Shown here: positions 35,277-44,031 of the stretch, piece after piece
Position numbering within the stretch: the stretch's first letter is position 1
How the letters are laid out: the number at the start of each line of letters is the position of its first letter
Source: Paenisporosarcina macmurdoensis
GTDB taxonomy: Bacteria > Bacillota > Bacilli > Bacillales_A > Planococcaceae
Reading direction: 5' to 3'
Length of the DNA stretch: 64,000 bases
NCBI RefSeq assembly: GCF_042658845.1
Contig: NZ_JBHSRI010000007.1
Location: forward strand, 138,899 to 202,898
The notes under the pieces: generated by a model
Told to the model about the DNA's origin: nothing
Databases searched by the model: none
The model's input: the letters and a program-made list of their open reading frames with translations, nothing else
Program-made: the position numbers and the translations under genes

Positions 35277-35357
35277 GTGGAAAAACTAGCAAAAGTATTA
35301 CTTGTCGTGTGTGTTGGATTTTTCATTGTCGGCATCATTTATTTGTACGGAAAATAA
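35277..35357 (+). CDS. 26-residue single-span membrane peptide
   Basis: GTG at 35277 opens a 26-codon frame reading MEKLAKVLLVVCVGFFIVGI then IYLYGK: a short charged start, one hydrophobic span, and a positively charged end. CATAGGAGTGG places a ribosome binding site 7-8 nt upstream, 11 nt after the yshE stop, and a terminator follows directly. The arrangement looks like a genuine tiny gene co-transcribed with yshE. Function unknown. Confidence 0.6.
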   Translation: MEKLAKVLLVVCVGFFIVGIIYLYGK

Positions 35358-35360
35358 CGA

Positions 35361-35402
35361 AAAAAGCATGGGATGTGTAAAATGTCCCATGCTTTTTTTA
35401 AT
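35361..35402 (+). terminator. Terminator after the small membrane peptide gene
   Basis: AAGCATGGGAC-type left arm and GTCCCATGCTT right arm form an 11-bp stem (AAAGCATGGGATGT ... ATGTCCCATGCTTT), followed by seven T. Confidence 0.9.
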
Positions 35403-35483
35403 TTAAATTGAAAGCGGATACATGTTTCTCTATAATGAAGAATAGGAATATTCAAACGATTATAAAAAAGGGGGAAATAGAAA

Positions 35484-37181
35484 ATGACAACAAAGCCATG
35501 GTTGGCGCAATATCCACCAGAAATTCCGCATACATTGTCATACGAAGCAATTCCGGTTCAGGAATATTTGACACGTGCTTTTCACGATTATCCTGAAAAA
35601 ATAGCCATACATTTTCTTGGGAAAGATGTCACGTATCGAGAGCTCTATGAATCTTCTTTAAAGTTTGCTAATTATTTACGCTCTCTCGGTATTCAAAAAG
35701 GCGATCGTGTTGCGATTATGTTGCCGAACTGTCCTCAAAATGTTATCGGCTATTATGGGATTTTGTATGCTGGCGCTATTGTGGTTCAAACGAATCCGTT
35801 ATATACGGAACGTGAAATTGCTTACCAAATGAAAGATTCGGGTGCAAAAGCTATTCTTTCACTCGATATCTTGTATCCACGTATTTCAAAGGTCATTAAA
35901 GAGACAGAATTAGAAAACATTATTATTACTGGCATTAAAGATTATCTTCCATTCCCGAAAAACTTACTTTACCCATTTGTTCAAAAGAAACAATATGGAT
36001 TTACCGTAAAAGTTGAACATCGTGGAATGAATCACTTATTCCCGGAAGTCATGAAGGTAGGGAAAGCTGAAAAAATCGACGTGCCTTTTGACTTTGAAGA
36101 AGATGTGGCGATTTTACAATATACAGGGGGTACTACTGGATTCCCTAAAGGTGTTATGTTATCGCATAAAAACTTAATTTCGAATGCCACTATGTGTAAT
36201 GCTTGGCTATATAAGAGTAAAAAAGGTGAAGGTACGATTTTAGGCATTCTGCCATTCTTCCATGTGTACGGTATGACGACCGTGTTAATATTATCGGTCA
36301 TGCTCGGTAACCGGATGGTGTTATTACCTAAGTTTGATGTTGAATCAGCTCTGAAAACGATCGATAAACAAAAACCAACTTTATTCCCAGGTGCACCAAC
36401 GATATATATTGGATTATTAAATCACCCGGACATTGCAAAATATGATTTATCATCCATTGAAGCTTGTTTAAGTGGTTCCGCACCGTTGCCAATTGAGGTG
36501 CAAGACAAGTTTGAAAAAGTCACAGGTGGTAAATTAGTAGAAGGCTATGGCTTAACAGAATCATCTCCTGTCACACACGCAAACTTTGTTTGGGCGAATG
36601 AACGTATTAAAGGGTCAGTTGGTGTTCCGTGGCCAGATACAGATGCTGCTATTTTCCAAGTGGATTCTACAGAGCCAATGGCAATAGGTGAAATTGGAGA
36701 GATTTGTGTTCGAGGTCCGCAAATTATGAAAGGCTACTGGAATCGTCCAGAAGAAACCGAACATACAATGCGAGATGGCTGGTTACTGACGGGTGACTTG
36801 GGGTATATGGATGACAAGGGTTACTTCTATGTAGTTGATCGCAAGAAAGATATGATCATAGCGGGTGGATATAATATTTATCCTCGTGAAATTGAAGAAG
36901 TTCTGTACGAACATCCGGCCATTCAAGAATGTGTAGCAGTTGGTGTGCCAGATGCTTATCGTGGAGAAACCGTAAAAGCTTATATTGTCTTAAAAGAAAA
37001 TGAACATGTTACTGAAGAAGAGCTAAATGCATTCTGCAGGGAACATTTAGCATCATTTAAAGTTCCAAGAATCTATGAATTTAGAAAAGAGTTACCAAAA
37101 ACAGCAGTAGGTAAAATCCTTCGTCGTACATTAGTAGAAGAAGAGAAAGAAAAATATAAAGAAGCAAGTGCTACGACGTAA
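35484..37181 (+). CDS. lcfA: Long-chain fatty acid-CoA ligase
   Basis: Activates fatty acids to acyl-CoA for beta-oxidation. The 565-aa AMP-forming enzyme has the P-loop YTGGTTGFPKG (about 214-224), YGLTESSP, and GWLLTGDLGYMDDKGYFYVVDRKKDMI with the C-terminal catalytic Lys in PKTAVGKILRR. AGGGGGAAA lies before the ATG. It heads the fatty-acid degradation group lcfA-fadR-fadB-etfB-etfA, in the B. subtilis order. Confidence 0.95.
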   Translation: MTTKPWLAQYPPEIPHTLSYEAIPVQEYLTRAFHDYPEKIAIHFLGKDVTYRELYESSLKFANYLRSLGIQKGDRVAIMLPNCPQNVIGYYGILYAGAIVVQTNPLYTEREIAYQMKDSGAKAILSLDILYPRISKVIKETELENIIITGIKDYLPFPKNLLYPFVQKKQYGFTVKVEHRGMNHLFPEVMKVGKAEKIDVPFDFEEDVAILQYTGGTTGFPKGVMLSHKNLISNATMCNAWLYKSKKGEGTILGILPFFHVYGMTTVLILSVMLGNRMVLLPKFDVESALKTIDKQKPTLFPGAPTIYIGLLNHPDIAKYDLSSIEACLSGSAPLPIEVQDKFEKVTGGKLVEGYGLTESSPVTHANFVWANERIKGSVGVPWPDTDAAIFQVDSTEPMAIGEIGEICVRGPQIMKGYWNRPEETEHTMRDGWLLTGDLGYMDDKGYFYVVDRKKDMIIAGGYNIYPREIEEVLYEHPAIQECVAVGVPDAYRGETVKAYIVLKENEHVTEEELNAFCREHLASFKVPRIYEFRKELPKTAVGKILRRTLVEEEKEKYKEASATT

Positions 37182-37214
37182 CAGTCCTTGACAACAGTAC
37201 TTCTTCAGTCTAAG

Positions 37215-37257
37215 ATGAAATTGTGAATGAACATTCATTCACAATTTCATTTTTTTG
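37215..37257. promoter_or_regulatory. FadR operator palindrome doubling as lcfA terminator
   Basis: A perfect inverted repeat of 16 bp per arm (ATGAAATTGTGAATGA and TCATTCACAATTTCAT, 37215-37250) surrounds a 4-bp centre. Its core TGAATGA...TCATTCA matches the known FadR box of Bacillus. The right arm runs into a tract of seven to eight T, so the same palindrome has the form of an intrinsic terminator for lcfA. It lies about 20 bp before the fadR start, which implies autorepression relieved by long-chain acyl-CoA. Dual use is inferred. Confidence 0.8.
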
Positions 37258-37268
37258 GTGGTGATACT

Positions 37269-37850
37269 TTGAAACGAGACAAACCTAAGTTTAAACAAAT
37301 AATCGACGCAGCGGTAGTAGTGATTGCGGAAAATGGGTATCACCAAGCGCAAGTTTCCAAAATCGCGAAACAAGCAGGCGTTGCTGATGGAACCATCTAT
37401 TTGTATTTTAAAAACAAAGAAGATATTTTAATATCTGTATTTCAAGAAAAAATGGGTTTATTTGTTGAAAACCTAAAACTCATTATTAATGATGGCACAT
37501 CATCTTCTGAAAAACTACTAAAAATGGTGGAAAATCATTTTCGTGTATTAGCAACAGATCACCATTTGGCCATTGTGACTCAGTTAGAACTGCGCCAATC
37601 TAATAAAGAAATTCGTTTAAAAATTAATGAAGTGTTGAAAGAGTACTTAATGTTACTCGATGATATTTTGATCGAAGGCATTGAGAACGGCGAATTTAAT
37701 GCAGATTTGGATATTCGTCTTGCGAGACACATGGTCTTTGGTACAATTGATGAGACGATAACCACCTGGGTAATGAACGAACAGAAGTATGATTTGATGA
37801 AATTAGCTCCTAAAGTTCATAAATTATTACTCGGTGGTATGAAAGCATAA
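37269..37850 (+). CDS. fadR: TetR-family fatty-acid degradation regulator FadR
   Basis: Represses beta-oxidation genes until long-chain acyl-CoA binds. The 193-aa protein has the N-terminal TetR HTH (IIDAAVVVIAENGYHQAQVS, then KIAKQAGVADGTIYLYFKNK) and an all-helical ligand domain with LAIVTQLELRQSNKEIR. The start is taken as TTG at 37269, giving MKRDKPKFKQ like the B. subtilis protein; an upstream ATG would put coding sequence inside the operator palindrome. Confidence 0.93.
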   Translation: MKRDKPKFKQIIDAAVVVIAENGYHQAQVSKIAKQAGVADGTIYLYFKNKEDILISVFQEKMGLFVENLKLIINDGTSSSEKLLKMVENHFRVLATDHHLAIVTQLELRQSNKEIRLKINEVLKEYLMLLDDILIEGIENGEFNADLDIRLARHMVFGTIDETITTWVMNEQKYDLMKLAPKVHKLLLGGMKA

Positions 37851-37868
37851 GTGAAGGGATGGACGTCT

Positions 37869-38642
37869 ATGGAATTTTTAAGTTGGACTGTAGAAAATCA
37901 CGTTGCGAAAGTAACGATTAATCGACCACCAGCAAATGCATTATCACGCGGACTTATCATGGAAGTAAACGAATTAATGAATGCTGTTGAGCATGATGAT
38001 AGCGTTCGTGTTATCGTTTTGCACGGGGAAGGTCGTTTCTTCTCAGCAGGTGCAGACATTAAAGAATTTACTCAAATTAAAACGGGGGAAGAATTTTCAG
38101 CTCTAGCTGCTAGCGGACAAGAAATTTTTGAACGTCTAGAACGTTTCTCGAAACCAATCATCGCTTCGATTCATGGTGCTGCCCTTGGTGGTGGACTTGA
38201 ACTTGCTATGAGCTGTCACATGCGTATAGTATCTGAAAATGCTAAACTAGGATTGCCTGAGTTACAGCTTGGCTTGATTCCAGGTTTTGCAGGTACTCAA
38301 CGTCTTCCGCGTCTAGTGGGTATGCCGAAAGCAGCAGAAATGTTGTTAACAAGTGAACCGATAAGCGGATTAGAAGCCGTTAAATGGGGACTAGCAAACC
38401 GTGCTTTTGCAGAAGAAGAATTACTTGCGAAAACAATGGAGCTGGCTACTAAAATAGCTAAAAAGAGTCCAGTTGCCATGAAAGCTGCGATTGAAATGCT
38501 ACAATTCGCGAAAACTTATGCGTATAATGAAGGTGTGAAAGCTGAAGCACAGTCTTTTGGAACCGTTTTCATATCTGAAGACGCTCAAGAAGGAATTTCT
38601 GCTTTTATTGAAAAACGTGAACCATTGTTCAAAGGAAAATAA
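37869..38642 (+). CDS. fadB: Enoyl-CoA hydratase
   Basis: Hydrates trans-2-enoyl-CoA in beta-oxidation. The 257-aa crotonase-fold protein has the oxyanion-hole stretches FFSAGADIKEFTQ and SIHGAALGGGLELAMSCHMR and the catalytic Glu region GLPELQLGLIPGFAGTQRLPR. The ATG at 37869 is preferred over a GTG directly after the fadR stop, because AAGGGA lies about 9 nt upstream of it. Co-transcribed with fadR. Confidence 0.93.
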   Translation: MEFLSWTVENHVAKVTINRPPANALSRGLIMEVNELMNAVEHDDSVRVIVLHGEGRFFSAGADIKEFTQIKTGEEFSALAASGQEIFERLERFSKPIIASIHGAALGGGLELAMSCHMRIVSENAKLGLPELQLGLIPGFAGTQRLPRLVGMPKAAEMLLTSEPISGLEAVKWGLANRAFAEEELLAKTMELATKIAKKSPVAMKAAIEMLQFAKTYAYNEGVKAEAQSFGTVFISEDAQEGISAFIEKREPLFKGK

Positions 38643-38667
38643 TCACTAGTATTGGGAGGTTTGCAAC

Positions 38668-39441
38668 ATGAATATTTATGTGTTGGTAAAACGTACATTT
38701 GATACAGAAGAAAAAATTGTCGTTTCAGGTGGCAAGATTCAAGAAGACGGCGCGGAATTTATCATTAATCCTTATGATGAATATGCAATCGAAGAAGCAA
38801 TCCGAGTTCGTGAAGCTCACGGTGGCGAAGTGACCGTATTGACAATGGGTGGAGAAGAAGCTGAGAAGCAACTTCGTACTGCACTTGCAATGGGCGCTGA
38901 TAAAGCAGTTCTTATTAATACTGAAGATGATTTAGATGAAATGGATCAATTTACAGCTGCTCAAATTATAGCTGATTACTTAAAAGATAAAAATGCAGAC
39001 CTAATTTTAGCTGGGAATGTTGCGATTGATGGTGGATCTGGACAAGTTGGACCACGTGTTGCTGACTTATTAGACATCAACTATGTAACGACGATCACAA
39101 AATTAGAAATCGACGGTACAACCGTTCATATCGTTCGTGATGTAGAAGGCGATTCTGAAGTAATTGAAACGTCACTACCACTTTTAGTTACAGCTCAACA
39201 AGGGTTGAATGAACCGCGTTATCCTTCATTACCTGGGATTATGAAAGCGAAAAAGAAACCGTTAGAAGAAGTTGAATTAGATGATTTAGATATCGATGAA
39301 GACGATGTTGAAGCTAAAACTGAGACGATTGAAATTTACATGCCTGCGAAAAAAGAAGCAGGTCGCGTATTACAAGGCGATCTATCTAACCAAGTACAAG
39401 AATTAGTACAATTACTTCGTACAGAAGCAAAAGTCGTTTAA
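38668..39441 (+). CDS. etfB: Electron transfer flavoprotein beta subunit
   Basis: With EtfA it accepts electrons from acyl-CoA dehydrogenases. The 257-aa protein starts MNIYVLVKRTFDTEEKI and holds the AMP-binding and domain-III segments, including VAIDGGSGQVGPRVADLL and EGDSEVIETSLPLLVTAQQG, typical of EtfB. GGGAGG lies 8-9 nt before the ATG. Confidence 0.96.
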   Translation: MNIYVLVKRTFDTEEKIVVSGGKIQEDGAEFIINPYDEYAIEEAIRVREAHGGEVTVLTMGGEEAEKQLRTALAMGADKAVLINTEDDLDEMDQFTAAQIIADYLKDKNADLILAGNVAIDGGSGQVGPRVADLLDINYVTTITKLEIDGTTVHIVRDVEGDSEVIETSLPLLVTAQQGLNEPRYPSLPGIMKAKKKPLEEVELDDLDIDEDDVEAKTETIEIYMPAKKEAGRVLQGDLSNQVQELVQLLRTEAKVV

Positions 39442-39478
39442 TTTAATCTAAAGATTTGTAATTGGAGGGAAACACATC

Positions 39479-40453
39479 ATGACAAAAAAAGTAATCGTAT
39501 TAGGTGAAGCACGCGAAGGCGCTTTACGTAATGTATCTTTTGAAGCAATCGCTGCAGCGAAGAAAATTTCAAGCGGTGGAGAAATTGTCGCAGTTCTTTT
39601 AGGAGACTCTGTACAATCTCTTGCAACTGAAATGATTCATTATGGAGCAGACCGTGTAGTAACTGTTGAACATCCACATTTAAAAACATATACATCTGAC
39701 GGCTTCAGCCAAGCATTTATGGCAGTTGTTCAAAGTGAGCAACCAGACGCAGTTGTTTTCGGACATACAGCTCTAGGGAAAGACTTATCACCTAAAGTAG
39801 CAAGTAAATTAAAGTCAGGTCTAATTTCTGACGTAACTTCTATCGAAGGCGAAGGGGCAGATGTTGTTTTCGTTCGCCCAATCTTCTCAGGTAAAGCGTT
39901 TGAGAAAGTGAAAATCAAAGAAGGCATTGATTTTGTAACGATTCGTCCTAACAATATTGAACCTTTAGCACACGATTCTGGCCGTTCTGGTGATGTGTCA
40001 GCTCTCTCTGTTGAAATTACGAACCTTCGTACCATTATTAAAGAAGTCGTGCGTAAATCAACTGAAGGCGTGGATTTATCAGAAGCGAAAGTTATTGTTG
40101 CTGGTGGTCGTGGCGTTAAGAGTGAAGATGGTTTTGAACCATTAAACGAATTAGCAAGAGTATTAGGCGGCGCTGTTGGAGCATCTCGTGGTGCATGTGA
40201 CGCTGATTACTGTGATTACTCACTTCAAATTGGACAAACAGGTAAAGTTGTAACACCTGATTTGTATATTGCAGCAGGTATTTCTGGTGCTATCCAACAT
40301 TTAGCGGGTATGTCTAACTCGAAAATTATCGTAGCGATCAATAAAGATCCTGAAGCGAATATTTTCAAAGTGGCTGATTATGGAATCGTTGGAGATTTAT
40401 TCGAAGTCATTCCAATGTTGACGGAAGAATTCAAAAAACTAAAAGCTAATTAA
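39479..40453 (+). CDS. etfA: Electron transfer flavoprotein alpha subunit
   Basis: The 324-aa FAD-binding partner of EtfB. The C-terminal FAD domain carries VVAGGRGVKSEDGFEPLNEL, GASRGACDADYCDYSLQIGQ and the end ISGAIQHLAGMSNSKIIVAI. TTGGAGGG lies before the ATG. Last gene of the group; a dispersed repeat begins a few bases after its stop. Confidence 0.96.
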   Translation: MTKKVIVLGEAREGALRNVSFEAIAAAKKISSGGEIVAVLLGDSVQSLATEMIHYGADRVVTVEHPHLKTYTSDGFSQAFMAVVQSEQPDAVVFGHTALGKDLSPKVASKLKSGLISDVTSIEGEGADVVFVRPIFSGKAFEKVKIKEGIDFVTIRPNNIEPLAHDSGRSGDVSALSVEITNLRTIIKEVVRKSTEGVDLSEAKVIVAGGRGVKSEDGFEPLNELARVLGGAVGASRGACDADYCDYSLQIGQTGKVVTPDLYIAAGISGAIQHLAGMSNSKIIVAINKDPEANIFKVADYGIVGDLFEVIPMLTEEFKKLKAN

Positions 40454-40459
40454 TGGTAC

Positions 40460-40649
40460 TTAAGGGGCTGTCCAAAAAGTCATGAAATATGACTATGGGC
40501 AGTTCCTTTTTTAATTAAGTGGGGTAGATTTCCGTTTCAGTCGGACGCTTTCCGCGGGGCGGGCGGTGAGCCTCCTCGGTCGCTTCGCGATCTGCGGGGT
40601 CTCACCTGTCCCGCTGATCCCGCTGGAGTCGCCGCCTTCCACTACAATC
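40460..40649. repeat. Dispersed composite palindromic element, copy 2 (inverted)
   Basis: Mirror image of the element at 28.35 kb. First comes the hairpin part (GGGGCTGTCCAAAAAGTCAT, then GAAATATGAC and CAGTTCC), then the GC-rich part (GACGCTTTCCGCGGGGC ... GGAGTCGCCGCCTTCCACTA). It starts directly after etfA, where the hairpin and its T run could also end transcription. The GC-rich part is 124-126 bp in both copies. Confidence 0.75.
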
Positions 40650-40763
40650 CTTGAGTTGAGTATTAACCAACAAGAAAATCTATCAATTGATTATTGCTGA
40701 TAATTCTAAGTTAAGCTAGAGATAGAACCAACCTAAAATCGTAGTTGCCATTTATAATTAGTT

Positions 40764-41054
40764 GATTGAAGCGCAGGTGGCGACTTCTGCGGGAATAGCA
40801 GATGTTTTCTGCACCGAAAGCGAAGCGGCAGGTGCATGAGCTGAAGACCCCGCAGGAAAGATACTGGCGAAGAGCCAGTATCTTTGCGACGAGTAACCGC
40901 AGGAGCACATGTTTCTGCAGTGACGAGGAGACTGAAGCCATGCCCCCGAAAAGCGTCCACCGTAGCGGAAATCAACAGTCTACTATGGCTACTCTTCATA
41001 AAAGGAACTGGCGCACTTTTTCCGCTGGAGTCGCAGCCCTTCACTCCAATCAAC
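40764..41054. repeat. Third, expanded copy of the GC-rich element plus a fragment
   Basis: From 40764 to 40978 runs another copy in the orientation of copy 1 (GGTGGCGACTTCTGCGGGAA, GACCCCGCAGGA, CCCCCGAAAAGCGTCC, CGGAAATCAAC), enlarged by inner palindromes such as AGATACTGGC / GCCAGTATCT. A short inverted fragment (CCGCTGGAGTCGCAGCCCTT) follows at 41019-41054. Reading frames on both strands here are chance. Confidence 0.65.
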
Positions 41055-41059
41055 TATAA

Positions 41060-41391
41060 GGTATTCATGTGTAAAACAGACAATTAAACTGGTTATAATG
41101 TTCAAATGTAGATGTAGAAAAAAGACTTATTTTCAAGCTTACTAAATATTAGGGACTAACAATGAAGTCCGTTTTTTCTTAAATAATGATTTTCGGTATT
41201 TAAAAGAAAACGAGCGGGAAGCGCATTTGTGCGATAAAAACAGAGTAAATGTTATTTGTTTTGAAATTGAGCAGTAGCGGGTATATGTTTAATAAGGCTT
41301 CTGCTAATAAAAGGTTGAGCAAAAAAGTAGAAGCGTTAATTTCAAGATGCTATACTACGTTTAGAGTTTGTATTTGAAGGAGGAATTTCTT
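41060..41391. other. Gene-free gap before trxA
   Basis: About 330 bp of AT-rich sequence. GGACT...AGTCC with TTTTTT at about 41153-41180 looks like a small terminator. The trxA promoter must lie here. TATACT at 41351-41356 is a plausible minus-10, but no minus-35 is found at the proper distance. Nothing else seen. Confidence 0.4.
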
Positions 41392-41706
41392 ATGGCAATT
41401 GTACACGGAACAGATCAAAGTTTTTCAAGTGAAATTTCAGATGGCTTAGTATTAGTTGATTTTTGGGCACCTTGGTGTGGACCATGTAAAATGATCGCTC
41501 CTGTTTTAGAGGAACTAGATGCTGAAATGAGCGATACAGTAAAAATCGTAAAAATAGATGTTGATGTAAACCAAGAAACTGCTAGCAACTTCGGAATTAT
41601 GTCAATTCCAACATTAGTACTTTTCAAAGATGGGCAACCAGTTGATAAAGTAGTTGGATTTAACCCGAAAGAAGCATTAGTAAATCTTGTTAACAAACAC
41701 GCTTAA
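41392..41706 (+). CDS. trxA: Thioredoxin
   Basis: A 104-aa general disulfide reductase of the cytoplasm. The active site is FWAPWCGPCKMIAPVLEEL with Cys29 and Cys32, and the cis-Pro segment IMSIPTLVLFKDG is present. The ATG at 41392 is chosen from AGGAGGA about 7 nt upstream; an earlier in-frame ATG has no family support. Its place between etfA and uvrC matches B. subtilis. Confidence 0.97.
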   Translation: MAIVHGTDQSFSSEISDGLVLVDFWAPWCGPCKMIAPVLEELDAEMSDTVKIVKIDVDVNQETASNFGIMSIPTLVLFKDGQPVDKVVGFNPKEALVNLVNKHA

Positions 41707-41743
41707 TTTATAGCAACGTAAGTAATAGCAACATAATATTAAA

Positions 41744-41776
41744 AACCGGGTACCCATGGGCACCCGGTTTTTTTTC
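41744..41776 (+). terminator. Terminator after trxA
   Basis: AAACCGGGTACCC and GGGCACCCGGTTT form a strong stem followed by eight T. Confidence 0.93.
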
Positions 41777-41793
41777 AACAGGTGATGACAATT

Positions 41794-43584
41794 ATGAATG
41801 AATTAATACAACAGAAATGCAGTATTTTACCAGATCATCCTGGTGTTTATTTAATGAAAGACAGACAGGGTACAATTATTTATGTGGGTAAAGCGAAGGT
41901 ATTAAAAAATCGTGTACGTTCGTATTTCACGGGGAGTCATGATGGGAAGACGCAACGTCTCGTTAATGAGATTGTGGATTTTGAATATATCGTGACATCT
42001 TCAGCTATTGAAGCACTCATTTTAGAATTAAATTTAATTAAAAAACACGATCCCAAATATAATGTCATGTTAAAAGATGATAAAACGTATCCGTATATTA
42101 AAATTACAGGTGAAAAACACCCGAAATTGATTACGACAAGACAGGTCAAGAAGGACAAAGGCAAGTACTTTGGCCCTTACCCAAATGCGTATGCAGCAAG
42201 TGAAACGAAAAAATTACTTGATCGTTTATATCCATTGCGAAAATGCCCGACATTACCAGACCGGGTTTGTTTGTATTATCATTTAGGTCAATGTTTAGCA
42301 CCTTGTGTAAAACCGATTGAACAAGATGCGTATCGTGAAATAATCGATGAAATTACACGATTTTTAAATGGTGGTTATCAACAAGTCAAACAAGAATTAA
42401 CGGAAAAAATGTCTTCAGCTGCCGAGAATTTAGAATTTGAACGAGCAAAAGAGTACCGTGATCAAATCACACATATTGAAACGGTCATGGAAAAACAAAA
42501 AATGACGACAAATGATTTTACGGATCGTGATATTTTTGGCTATTCCATTGATAAAGGCTGGATGTGCGTTCAAGTTTTCTTCGTTCGACAAGGAAAATTA
42601 ATTGAACGAGATGTATCGATATTCCCGTTAATCCAAGATCCTGATGATGAATTCTTAACATTCTTAGGCCAGTTTTATGATCAAGCTCATCATATAAAAC
42701 CAAAAGAAGTGTTGTTGCCTATTTCAGTTGATTTGGAGATAGCTAATCAACTCCTTGAAATTAAAGTGGCATCGCCAAGTCGTGGCAAGAAAAAACAGTT
42801 GATTGATCTAGCGATTCAAAATGCGGAAATTGCTGTGCGTGAGAAGTTCCAACTCATTGACCGCCAAGAACAACGAACGATTGGTGCGGTGGAGGAACTA
42901 GGAATAGCTATGAACATTGCACCACCGCTTCGTATCGAAGCATTTGATAACTCTCATATTTATGGAGCCGACGCGGTTTCAGCGATGGTCTCGTTTATTG
43001 ACGGCAGACCGAATAGAAAAGATTATCGTAAATATAAAACAAAAACGGCTGCACGCCATGATGACTACGGGGCGATGCGAGAAGTAATTAGACGCCGTTA
43101 TACACGTGTGTTAAATGACCAGCTACCTTTACCTGATTTAATTGTCATAGATGGTGGGAAAGGTCAGATGGAAAGTGCTCGAGAAATTATTGAAGACGAA
43201 CTGGGGTTATCGATTCCAATTGCGGGGCTAGCAAAAGATGCGAAACACCAAACATCGTCTTTGTTATACGGAGAACCTCCAGAAATTATTCCGTTGAAAC
43301 GAACGAGCGAAGGTTTCTATTTACTACAACGGATTCAAGATGAAGTGCATCGATTTGCCATTACTTTCCATCGACAACAACGTGGGAAACAAACGATCGC
43401 ATCAGCTTTAGATGGATTTGAGGGCATTGGTCCGAAACGTAAAAAAATGTTACTCAAACATTTTGGCTCTGTAAAACGAATCAAAGAAGCATCTGTTGAT
43501 GAATTAAAAGGTTCGGGTTTGCCTATGCAAATCGCAGAATCCATGTCTGAATACTTTAAAAATGAAGCATTGTCAAAAGAGTAA
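41794..43584 (+). CDS. uvrC: Excinuclease ABC subunit C
   Basis: Makes the dual incisions in nucleotide excision repair. The 596-aa protein has the N-terminal GIY-YIG nuclease (PGVYLMKDRQGTIIYVGKAK), a UVR motif that meets UvrB (about 200-235), the RNase H-like C-terminal nuclease (EAFDNSHIYGADAVSAMVSF, LIVIDGGKGQ) and terminal helix-hairpin-helix repeats (LDGFEGIGPKRKKMLLKHFG). The ATG at 41794 is chosen from AGGTGA 8 nt upstream; GTG and ATG codons at 41782-41785 overlap that site. Confidence 0.95.
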   Translation: MNELIQQKCSILPDHPGVYLMKDRQGTIIYVGKAKVLKNRVRSYFTGSHDGKTQRLVNEIVDFEYIVTSSAIEALILELNLIKKHDPKYNVMLKDDKTYPYIKITGEKHPKLITTRQVKKDKGKYFGPYPNAYAASETKKLLDRLYPLRKCPTLPDRVCLYYHLGQCLAPCVKPIEQDAYREIIDEITRFLNGGYQQVKQELTEKMSSAAENLEFERAKEYRDQITHIETVMEKQKMTTNDFTDRDIFGYSIDKGWMCVQVFFVRQGKLIERDVSIFPLIQDPDDEFLTFLGQFYDQAHHIKPKEVLLPISVDLEIANQLLEIKVASPSRGKKKQLIDLAIQNAEIAVREKFQLIDRQEQRTIGAVEELGIAMNIAPPLRIEAFDNSHIYGADAVSAMVSFIDGRPNRKDYRKYKTKTAARHDDYGAMREVIRRRYTRVLNDQLPLPDLIVIDGGKGQMESAREIIEDELGLSIPIAGLAKDAKHQTSSLLYGEPPEIIPLKRTSEGFYLLQRIQDEVHRFAITFHRQQRGKQTIASALDGFEGIGPKRKKMLLKHFGSVKRIKEASVDELKGSGLPMQIAESMSEYFKNEALSKE

Positions 43585-43669
43585 TCTTATGATATTGTTG
43601 ACACACTGAAATTGAATCACTAAAACGAGGAAACAAAAGGGTAAGTATTCTTTTGAACACTCTACTAAT

Positions 43670-43923
43670 AAGTGGTGATAGAGGTGCGGAAATCATCAGT
43701 AACCTGCAGGAGGATGAACAGATCCTTTGAGTGCATGTGAAAGGGAAATTCGCCGAAGTCCGACATAGACTGTTTCTAATGTCGTACTGGTTTTGCATTG
43801 AATAAATGCAGGATTGTCAGAATCTAATTGATTCTGGAGGGCTATCTTCACATGGACGCTTCTTTTGAACGGTCATGCATGGAGACAGCTTTTCACGGAT
43901 ATTCGTGAATAAGCTGTTTTTTT
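43670..43923 (+). promoter_or_regulatory. Lysine riboswitch (L-box) of lysC
   Basis: The aptamer is recognised by GTGGTGATAGAGGTGCGG, AGTAACCTGCAGGAGGATGA, GTGAAAGGGAAATTCGCCGA and the following conserved helices, at about 43670-43850. The expression platform ends in a hairpin, AGACAGCTTTTCACG / CGTGAATAAGCTGT, with a run of seven T (43884-43923). Lysine binding should cause termination before lysC. A TTGACA box at 43598-43603 with TAAAAC 17 bp later may be the promoter. Confidence 0.95.
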
Positions 43924-44031
43924 ATATTGATTTACTAAGTTGAACTTGGCTCTATCGGTATAAGAAAAAACAGAGGTTTGTGCCATTGTTTTTCCTATTT
44001 AGCTTCTTTGGAAATAAAGGGAGAGTTTACA

